From: J061 sp003695725 [NCBI: Candidatus Schekmanbacteria bacterium]
GTDB taxonomy: Bacteria > Schekmanbacteria > GWA2-38-11
DNA: 7,763 nt
Reading direction: 5' to 3'
NCBI GenBank assembly: GCA_003695725.1
Contig: RFHX01000094.1
Location: forward strand, 1-7,763
Part shown: positions 1 through 4,829 of the stretch, piece by piece
Position numbering within the stretch: position 1 is the first letter of the stretch
Layout: each line of letters starts with the position of its first letter
Position numbers and translations under genes: made by a program
The notes under the pieces: generated by a model
Seen by the model: only the letters and a program-made list of their open reading frames with translations
What the model was told of the DNA's origin: nothing
Databases searched by the model: none

Positions 1-41
1 AAATAATGCCTTCCGAAAAACAAAGTCGGAATTCAAAATAA
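1..41 (+). CDS. hfq: 3' end of upstream gene, probably RNA chaperone Hfq (partial)
   Basis: A frame open from the window edge ends at TAA 39-41 and reads I-M-P-S-E-K-Q-S-R-N-S-K. Hfq proteins typically end their Sm core with a strand reading 'HAIST-I/V-x-P-S/A' followed by a short, variable polar tail, and the 'IMPS' plus polar tail seen here fits. The immediately downstream hflX strongly supports the call, because miaA-hfq-hflX is a widespread gene order. Hfq is a cytoplasmic hexameric RNA chaperone for small-RNA/mRNA pairing. The residue before the isoleucine is encoded by a codon ending in AA, so it cannot be the usual threonine, which weakens the match. With only 12 full codons visible, the identification rests mostly on context; any other short upstream gene is possible. 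Confidence 0.42.
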   Translation, partial: IMPSEKQSRNSK

Positions 42-45
42 GGAG
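39..45 (+). promoter_or_regulatory. Shine-Dalgarno for hflX overlapping upstream stop codon
   Basis: TAAGGAG is a near-perfect ribosome-binding site that shares its first bases with the TAA of the upstream gene, as expected for a tightly coupled hfq-hflX pair. It predicts a start codon near 51-56. No ATG, GTG or TTG lies there; the nearest legal start in the hflX frame is TTG at 88, 42 nt further on. Confidence 0.6.
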
Positions 46-87
46 AAGTAAGCCCTAAGTAAAAAGGTATTTGGAAACACACGAGGA

Positions 88-1728
88 TTGAAAGCGTCTG
101 CAATCCATCAATTAGAAAGGATTTATAGGAGAAAAATATCTCCCCAATCTATAATTTCTCCTGAATTAGCGCGTCTTCTATCTCAATTATCCTATGAAAT
201 AGGAAGACAAATTGGGATTCTAATCAATAGGCGTGGTGATATTGAATATGTAGTTGTTGGCGATTCAAAGAGCATAATGCTCCCAAAACTTGGGAGAACA
301 AGAGAAGGAAAAAAAAGATTTCGAGGTCTTCGCTTAGTTCATACACACCTGAAGAAAGAACCGATAAATAATGACGACTTGACAGACCTTGCCCTTTTAC
401 GGCTTGATTTAGTTGCAACTATAGAAGTTGGAAAAGATGGCTTGCCTGAAATTTTGCGTGGAGTTCACCTTTTGCCTGCCGCTAAAAATGGATCTAATTG
501 GAATTTTTTGGAACCTGCCCATCCTGCGAATATAGATATAAATTTTAGAGATCTTATTACATCCCTTGAAGAAGAATTTTCAAGAAATAGTTCCGCAGTT
601 GAAACAAAGGAAAGAAAAGAAAAAGCGATATTGATCTCCGTAACAACTGAAAGAATATCCGAAGCAGAATATTCAATGGCAGAACTAACAGAATTAGCCA
701 TATCTTGCGGAGTCGAAGTCGTCGATCGAATAATTCAAAAAGTCCACTCATATAATCCGGCTTATCTGCTTGGGAAAGGCAGACTTTCCGAACTTGTAGT
801 CAAATGTATGCAATTAGAAGCCGACCTTCTTATATTCGACAGGAATCTTAGCCCAGCTCAAGCAAATGCTATAGCGGATTATATCGACATAAAAGTAATT
901 GATAGAACCCAGCTAATACTTGATATTTTTGCCCAACATGCCCACAGTATGGAAGGAAAACTTCAGGTCGAGCTTGCTCAATTGAAATATACTCTTCCTC
1001 GCCTTGTTGGGAAAGGAACTGAAATGTCAAGATTGATGGGCGGAATCGGTGGAAGAGGACCGGGAGAAACAAAACTCGAAATCGACAGACGAAAGGTAAG
1101 AAAGAGAATCCAATTTCTTGAATCAAAAATAAAAAAACTCAGTCAAGGAAGATCCGTCAGAAGAGCGAAAAGGAATAAAAGCAACATACCTATCATCTCA
1201 ATCATTGGATACACCAACGCAGGAAAGTCGACACTTCTAAACAATCTAACTGCAAGTAATCTGACTGCAGAATCCAAAATGTTTGCAACTCTTGACCCTG
1301 CATCAAGACGATTGAGATTTCCTAAAGAACGGGAGGTAATAATAACAGATACTGTGGGATTTATCAAAGACCTCCCCAAGGATCTTCTAAATGCTTTTCG
1401 TACAACCCTCGAAGAATTGGAAGATGCTGATTTATTGCTTCATATAGTCGATATCTCAAGCCCTTCATTTGAAAGACAAATAAAATCGGTAAATGAAATC
1501 TTAAAAGAATTGAATCTCAATAACAAGCCTACCCTCCTTGTTTTTAATAAGATAGATCTTCTCGATGAGGAAGTCGTGAAAAATATTCTTTCTTCCTATA
1601 AAGATGCAATTGCAATATGTGCAAAGAAGAGAGAGACTTTTGGCAAATTGATCGAAAAAATTGAAGAATTTTTCTGGATTGACGACAAAGATAAATTTAA
1701 AAATTCTAATGCGTTGATTCTATCTTAA
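88..1728 (+). CDS. hflX: GTPase HflX (long form with N-terminal extension)
   Basis: HflX is a cytoplasmic P-loop GTPase of the Obg-HflX superfamily that binds the 50S subunit and splits stalled or stressed 70S ribosomes. Residues about 1-175 form the extra N-terminal domain of the long HflX branch. Residues about 176-345 are the HflX N domain and helical linker, with LLGKGRLSEL near 227-236 and the glycine-rich MGGIGGRGPGETK at 317-329. The G domain follows: G1 GYTNAGKS 374-381, G2 threonine near 401, G3 DTVG 421-424 and G4 NKID 487-490. A weak G5 reads CAK at 511-513, with cysteine where serine is usual. At 546 residues it is longer than E. coli HflX (about 426). TTG 88 is the only legal in-frame start after a stop at 49-51, but its AGGA abuts the codon with no spacing. 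The in-frame codons just before it spell G-N-T-R-G, which with the following L-K matches the conserved GNTxGLK beginning of this HflX type. The real N-terminus therefore probably lies near position 52-73. Confidence 0.95.
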   Translation: MKASAIHQLERIYRRKISPQSIISPELARLLSQLSYEIGRQIGILINRRGDIEYVVVGDSKSIMLPKLGRTREGKKRFRGLRLVHTHLKKEPINNDDLTDLALLRLDLVATIEVGKDGLPEILRGVHLLPAAKNGSNWNFLEPAHPANIDINFRDLITSLEEEFSRNSSAVETKERKEKAILISVTTERISEAEYSMAELTELAISCGVEVVDRIIQKVHSYNPAYLLGKGRLSELVVKCMQLEADLLIFDRNLSPAQANAIADYIDIKVIDRTQLILDIFAQHAHSMEGKLQVELAQLKYTLPRLVGKGTEMSRLMGGIGGRGPGETKLEIDRRKVRKRIQFLESKIKKLSQGRSVRRAKRNKSNIPIISIIGYTNAGKSTLLNNLTASNLTAESKMFATLDPASRRLRFPKEREVIITDTVGFIKDLPKDLLNAFRTTLEELEDADLLLHIVDISSPSFERQIKSVNEILKELNLNNKPTLLVFNKIDLLDEEVVKNILSSYKDAIAICAKKRETFGKLIEKIEEFFWIDDKDKFKNSNALILS

Positions 1729-2125
1729 AACCAGATTCTTTATATGCAATTATTCCGCCCTGAAGATTGTAAATCTTTTTAAATCCGTGGCTTAAAAGTA
1801 TCTTTGCCGCCCTACTGCTTCTGCTCCCACTTCTGCAATAGAGAACAATTTTTTTATTTTTAAATTCTTCAAGTTCTCCAATCCTACTTTCAAGCTTGTC
1901 GAGAGGAATGAGTTTCTTAACTCCAACTATATGGCCTTCTTCATATTCAGGACGGGTCCTGACATCGATTAACATTAGCGTCTCATCTTCATCGAGCATA
2001 GATTTGAGCTGTAAAGGAGTGATATTATGATAGGGTGCTTCTTCTTTGCATCCGACCTGCACGATAAGAACCAAAATGAAGAATAGTCTAACACCTAATC
2101 TCAAAAGCGAATGATATTTTCCCAT
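1706..2125 (-). CDS. Exported single-domain rhodanese-like protein
   Basis: Rhodanese domains carry sulfane sulfur as a cysteine persulfide and donate it to acceptors; the physiological acceptor here is unknown. The 139-residue protein starts with a hydrophobic signal segment (about 11-25) ending in VGC with Cys26. This is lipoprotein-like, although position -3 is Gln rather than the usual Leu, so lipidation is uncertain. The domain spans about 34-135: D-V-R 54-56 is the conserved start of the second strand region, and the active-site loop CRSGSRS at 97-103 has the catalytic Cys97 and the canonical CRxGxR shape. Gly-rich YNLQGG at 119-124 precedes the final helix. It is probably a periplasmic or membrane-anchored sulfurtransferase, as in other exported rhodaneses. 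Its start lies 10 nt after the TPR gene's stop, suggesting one transcript. No good ribosome-binding site precedes its ATG, which fits translational coupling. Its stop (TAG 1708-1706) lies inside the hflX coding end. Confidence 0.85.
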   Translation of the reverse strand: MGKYHSLLRLGVRLFFILVLIVQVGCKEEAPYHNITPLQLKSMLDEDETLMLIDVRTRPEYEEGHIVGVKKLIPLDKLESRIGELEEFKNKKIVLYCRSGSRSSRAAKILLSHGFKKIYNLQGGIIAYKESGFKIESTH

Positions 2126-2135
2126 AAAATATTTA

Positions 2136-2864
2136 TCATTTTATTGATGAAATTTTTTCCAATTCCATTGAATATCTTACATCTTCAGGATTCATCTCAA
2201 TTGCTTTTTTCAGATAAGTAACAGCTTTTTCTTTATCTTCTCCTTTTGCTCCTTCAAGAGAATACGCTCTTCCAAACCAATAAAGCACTTCTGCATTATC
2301 GGGTGCCGCCTCTTTTGCTTTTTCAAAATGAGGAATAGCATTCAATATTCCACCTTCCATATTTTCCGGTTTATAAAGCGTCTGAATACCTAAAGCCAAC
2401 TCTACAAGATAACTTTTTGGATTCGATTTTTTTATTTTCTCTATTTCCTTTGTAGCTTCCTTACCTTTTGTAATAATCTGATATAAATCAAAAAGCCCTC
2501 CATAATGTCTTATCCTATATATTAGTGCACGCACCAAGTCGAAATGGACTTCTACTAAGTTATTGTTTTTTGAAGCCTTTCTCAGCAATTCAATCGATTT
2601 ATCCAAATATTCCTCAGATTTTTTCCATTCACGGGATTTTTTCCCTGACGATTTCAATTCATAATATTCTGCCAATTTAAAATAGAGTTTGCCTGCAAGA
2701 GCTAAGTTTCCATTATTGCTTGCTTTCTTTGCTTCCTCATTCAAAATCTTTTCATCAAGCTTCAAAATTGCCTTTTCAAGGACATTCTTTTCGCTTGCAA
2801 CAGATATAACCAAAAATCCTGACAACAAAAAATAGAATAGAAAATATAAAGGAATTTTTCTCAT
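2136..2864 (-). CDS. Exported tetratricopeptide (TPR) repeat protein
   Basis: The protein has 242 residues. Residues 1-24 form a signal peptide (basic MRK, hydrophobic core, likely cleavage after VAS), so the product is probably periplasmic. The rest is helical and lysine/glutamate-rich. The clearest TPR-like units are at the C-terminus: about 175-190 ends ...EKAKEAAPDN, and about 191-228 reads from AEVLYWFGRAYSLEGA to KKAIEMNPED. The earlier region 50-100 (GNLALAGKLYFKLAEYYEL and the following helix) looks like a degenerate repeat. TPRs are protein-binding scaffolds; I see no catalytic motif and cannot assign a partner. The ATG is well supported by TAAGGAG (2880-2874 on the minus strand) with 9 nt spacing. 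It is the first gene of a likely operon with the exported rhodanese, so the two may act on the same envelope process, but that is inference. Confidence 0.8.
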   Translation of the reverse strand: MRKIPLYFLFYFLLSGFLVISVASEKNVLEKAILKLDEKILNEEAKKASNNGNLALAGKLYFKLAEYYELKSSGKKSREWKKSEEYLDKSIELLRKASKNNNLVEVHFDLVRALIYRIRHYGGLFDLYQIITKGKEATKEIEKIKKSNPKSYLVELALGIQTLYKPENMEGGILNAIPHFEKAKEAAPDNAEVLYWFGRAYSLEGAKGEDKEKAVTYLKKAIEMNPEDVRYSMELEKISSIK

Positions 2865-3028
2865 AAAACTTTTCTCCTTATAAAGATTGAAAAAACTTTA
2901 AAATCTATTTTTATTGTGTTTATGTAATTAATACAAACAATTTTTTTGTTTTTCACTTTTTTTATTCAAAAGTATTAATAATATTTCAACCGTTCTTGAA
3001 ATTTTTCATCTAAGACAAGGAGAGAATT
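2865..3028. other. Divergent AT-rich intergenic region
   Basis: This 164-bp spacer separates the leftward TPR/rhodanese operon from the rightward flavoprotein gene, so promoters for both should lie here. It is extremely T/A-rich with several long T tracts (2941-2947, 2957-2963). I could not identify a convincing -35/-10 pair on either strand. The only structured elements are a 26-bp dyad at 2980-3005 (listed separately) and a weak AAACAA/TTGTTT inverted repeat at 2935-2951. Confidence 0.7.
2980..3005. promoter_or_regulatory. Dyad-symmetric element upstream of flavoprotein gene (putative operator)
   Basis: The arms are AATATTTCAA (2980-2989) and TTGAAATTTT (2996-3005), complementary at 9 of 10 positions and separated by CCGTTC. 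The element ends 11 nt before the ribosome-binding site of the flavoprotein gene. An AT-rich dyad of this size is typical of a binding site for a dimeric repressor, but it could equally be an mRNA hairpin or chance in such AT-rich DNA. No regulator gene is visible nearby. Confidence 0.3.
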
Positions 3029-3595
3029 ATGAAAGTTTTAGGTATTTGTGCAAGCTTAAGAGAAGCAAGCAACACAAACAAGCTCGTAGAAATAGTTGCA
3101 CAAGCTTCAGGTAAGGAATATGAGCTAATTTATCTGAAAGATAAAAAAATCTCTGCATGTACAGGATGCTACAATTGTATGATGAATGAAGGCGAATGCG
3201 CAATAAAAGATGATATGCAGGAAATTTATCCGAAAATGCTTGAATGCAGTGCTATGATTTTCGGGGCACCAACTTATTATATGGATGTTTCTGGAATAGC
3301 AAAATGTTTTATAGACAGGACAATGGCTCTTTATTACAGAGGAATAGGACCTGATGCGGAATTGGAAGTGCTGGGGAAAAGGCCTTTAGCAGGCAAACCT
3401 GCCATAGCTGTTACAACAGTTGCTGGAGATGGACATAAACGGGCAATGGAAACATTGAGAATATATTTTGAAATAAACAAGATGAACATTATCGGTGAAC
3501 TTGCTGAAATAGTTGGTATGGGTGATGTAAACGAAATGCCTGAAGTTATAAAGCGAGCAGAAGAAATGGGGAAAAAACTTGGTAATGCATTATAG
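3029..3595 (+). CDS. Iron-sulfur flavoprotein / NADPH-dependent FMN reductase family protein
   Basis: This 188-residue protein has a flavodoxin-like fold of the FMN_red / iron-sulfur flavoprotein (Isf) family. The first strand and FMN phosphate loop read GICASLREASNTNKL (about 5-19), matching the family GSxRxxSNT pattern. GAPTYYMDVSG (79-89) is the FMN isoalloxazine loop. Between them lies the compact cysteine motif Cys44-X2-Cys47-X2-Cys50-X6-Cys57, which in Isf proteins such as that of Methanosarcina binds a [4Fe-4S] cluster next to FMN. The protein is therefore probably a cytoplasmic electron carrier or reductase that exchanges electrons with ferredoxin-type partners; its actual substrate cannot be read from the sequence. 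The ATG is preceded by AAGGAGAG (3017-3024) at good spacing, and length is normal for the family. It appears monocistronic: the next gene runs in the opposite direction 33 bp away. A 26-bp dyad upstream may control it. Confidence 0.9.
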   Translation: MKVLGICASLREASNTNKLVEIVAQASGKEYELIYLKDKKISACTGCYNCMMNEGECAIKDDMQEIYPKMLECSAMIFGAPTYYMDVSGIAKCFIDRTMALYYRGIGPDAELEVLGKRPLAGKPAIAVTTVAGDGHKRAMETLRIYFEINKMNIIGELAEIVGMGDVNEMPEVIKRAEEMGKKLGNAL

Positions 3596-3628
3596 AAAAT
3601 TTTCCGGAGGGGGTGCATTCTTATCTGT

Positions 3629-4642
3629 TTAGTGGATATCAGCACCGTATTTCCAGATATACATAAATCCTGATGAGGTGGATAGGTGTAAAATTTCTTC
3701 TTTCAATAGTTTCAGTATATCTTTACTGCCATATCCGCCTGACGGCATTGAATAAATATTCGGCTCATACGCACCGGGGCGATTGTAAGTTACAACCTTT
3801 GCCTCCTTTAACCCTGCATTCTTTTTTGCCTCTTCTAAGACATCATCTAAATACTCGATCCCATCAATCAATCCATTCTCCAATGCTTTTTTTGAAGAAA
3901 GGATTCTTCCATCGGCAAGTTTTAGAATATCCTCTCGGCTCATCTTCTTTCTTGAATCAGCAATCACATTTATGAACTTGTTGTACATTTCCAATGTAAT
4001 CTCCTTCATAATGGCAATCTCTTCATCAGTCATCTTTCTCAAAGGAGAACCCATATCCTTCTTATCTCCAGATTTAACTGTCCTATCTTTTATACCAATC
4101 TTGTCAAGCAATCCTGTCAAGTCTATATTCTGAAAAATTACACCAATACTGCCGGTTATAGTTGTAGGGGATGCATAAACTTTATCACATGCCATTGCCA
4201 AATAAAGGGCACCAGAAGTTGCCAAGTCAAGCATTGCAGCATATACTGGTATACCTGTTTCTTTTTTAAATTTAAGAATCTCTCTATAAACCAAGTCAGA
4301 AGCAGTTACCGTCCCACCCGGACTATTTATCTTTAATACGACAGCTTTGACTTTTTTGTCTTTTTTGGCTTTATCTAAAACTTCTCTTATATACTTTGCC
4401 ATATTCTTCTTTTTAATAAGACTTGTAAAAGACTCGGCTTCTCCGGATAAAATTATTCCTGAAATATCTACGAGAAGAATTTTATATTTCCCCTCACCGC
4501 TGATTTTGTATTCTCTCAGAGGTTTTTCTTCAGGGAAAATAGGTATATTAACTGATATGCAAGTGCAGGAGGATATCTGGACAATAAGTAAAAATATAAA
4601 GATAATCTGAAAATAAAAAGGTATTTTAACCTTTTTGAACAC
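3629..4642 (-). CDS. sppA: Signal peptide peptidase SppA, short form (serine protease, S49)
   Basis: SppA is a membrane-anchored Ser/Lys protease that degrades signal peptides left after secretion. The 337-residue length and single catalytic domain match the short Bacillus-type form rather than the tandem E. coli form. Residues 1-25 are a basic-hydrophobic segment ending ISSC, so Cys26 could be lipidated; otherwise the segment acts as a membrane anchor. Hallmarks are KINSPGG (104-110), nucleophile Ser143 in LATSGALYLA (140-149; commonly AASGGYYIA), TGSIGVI (163-169), and general base Lys195 in SGDKKDMGSP (191-200). The tail from about 285 is less conserved. Translation starts at GTG 4642-4640: a TGA lies two codons upstream in frame, and GGGAGG (4655-4650) sits 7 nt before it. 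A candidate promoter lies at 4699-4670. The gene converges on the flavoprotein gene with 33 bp between their stops and no visible terminator. Confidence 0.93.
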   Translation of the reverse strand: MFKKVKIPFYFQIIFIFLLIVQISSCTCISVNIPIFPEEKPLREYKISGEGKYKILLVDISGIILSGEAESFTSLIKKKNMAKYIREVLDKAKKDKKVKAVVLKINSPGGTVTASDLVYREILKFKKETGIPVYAAMLDLATSGALYLAMACDKVYASPTTITGSIGVIFQNIDLTGLLDKIGIKDRTVKSGDKKDMGSPLRKMTDEEIAIMKEITLEMYNKFINVIADSRKKMSREDILKLADGRILSSKKALENGLIDGIEYLDDVLEEAKKNAGLKEAKVVTYNRPGAYEPNIYSMPSGGYGSKDILKLLKEEILHLSTSSGFMYIWKYGADIH

Positions 4643-4649
4643 TCCTCAT

Positions 4650-4655
4650 CCTCCC
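4650..4655 (-). promoter_or_regulatory. Shine-Dalgarno deciding the GTG start of sppA
   Basis: On the minus strand this reads GGGAGG, 7 nt before GTG 4642. An ATG (4649-4647) lies in another frame between them and would give only seven codons, so it is not the gene start. This site supports GTG as the initiation codon. Confidence 0.7.
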
Positions 4656-4669
4656 AAGCGTAGTCAAAT

Positions 4670-4699
4670 ACATTAGCAAATGAATATACAGAAGGTCAA
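4670..4699 (-). promoter_or_regulatory. Candidate sigma70-type promoter for sppA
   Basis: On the minus strand, TTGACC (4699-4694) matches the -35 consensus at 5 of 6 positions. It is followed after 18 nt by TAATGT (4675-4670), which keeps the key T, A and final T of a -10 box. Transcription would begin near 4662, giving a short leader of about 20 nt that just includes the GGGAGG ribosome-binding site. The geometry is good but the -10 is weak. Confidence 0.4.
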
Positions 4700-4760
4700 C
4701 TTAAAATTCTTCGATATCCTCTTATCCAAAGATATTTGAAGAAGTTGTTGAAATTTTAAG
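4700..4760. repeat. Imperfect inverted repeat
   Basis: The outer arms CTTAAAATT (4700-4708) and AATTTTAAG (4752-4760) are perfect complements. The adjacent inner arms CTTCGATATC (4709-4718) and GATATTTGAAG (4731-4741) pair with one small mismatch/bulge, separated by a 12-nt loop. Ten extra bases (4742-4751) bulge out on the right side. It could be an operator, an mRNA structure or the remains of a small element; the AT-richness makes chance plausible. Confidence 0.35.
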
Positions 4761-4829
4761 TTCGCTTGAAAAATCAACCATATTGTAATAATGGATAGTA
4801 GTTAAATTTCTCTAACTTATTGGTATATT

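Larger units (their letters stand above)
4643..4829. other. Divergent intergenic region between sppA and radical SAM gene
   Basis: These 187 bp hold the sppA leader and candidate promoter on the minus strand. On the plus strand they hold the upstream region of the radical SAM gene, for which I see neither a Shine-Dalgarno nor a convincing promoter; a TTGAAA at 4766-4771 has no well-placed -10. The middle contains an imperfect inverted repeat (4700-4760). It also has a possible 19-codon ORF (ATG 4680 to TGA 4739) whose reading sense seems to continue one base out of frame to a stop at 4788. Confidence 0.6.

Noticed and set aside
71-91. TTG 71 mini-ORF (six codons) as alternative hflX start
   Set aside because: It is out of frame with hflX and stops at TGA 89-91.
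869-1126. Minus-strand ORF of 85 codons inside hflX
   Set aside because: It lies wholly opposite a highly conserved hflX region, has no ribosome-binding site and no recognisable domain; a shadow frame.
2935-2951. AAACAA/TTGTTT inverted repeat with T tract, considered as a terminator
   Set aside because: It has only six pairs, almost all A-T, and lies upstream of genes on both strands rather than after one.
3593-3603. Palindrome GAAAATTTTC after the flavoprotein stop, considered as a terminator
   Set aside because: There is no loop, the palindrome is almost all A/T and no T tract follows on a stable stem.
3334-3645. Minus-strand ORF of 103 codons opposite the flavoprotein 3' end
   Set aside because: It overlaps the confidently identified flavoprotein and the start of the convergent sppA end; the translation shows only shadow-like Ser/Ile/Pro composition.
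3673-3975. Plus-strand ORF of 100 codons opposite sppA
   Set aside because: It is antisense to the sppA coding sequence, with odd composition (many His, Leu, Ser) and no motif; a shadow frame.
4347-4610. Plus-strand ORF of 87 codons opposite the sppA N-terminal half
   Set aside because: Its hydrophobic stretches are the antisense of charged codons in sppA; no independent support.
4626-4649. Seven-codon ORF starting at ATG 4649 (minus) overlapping the sppA start
   Set aside because: It begins inside the sppA ribosome-binding region and ends after seven codons; simply an accident of the GGAGGATGAGGAGTG sequence.
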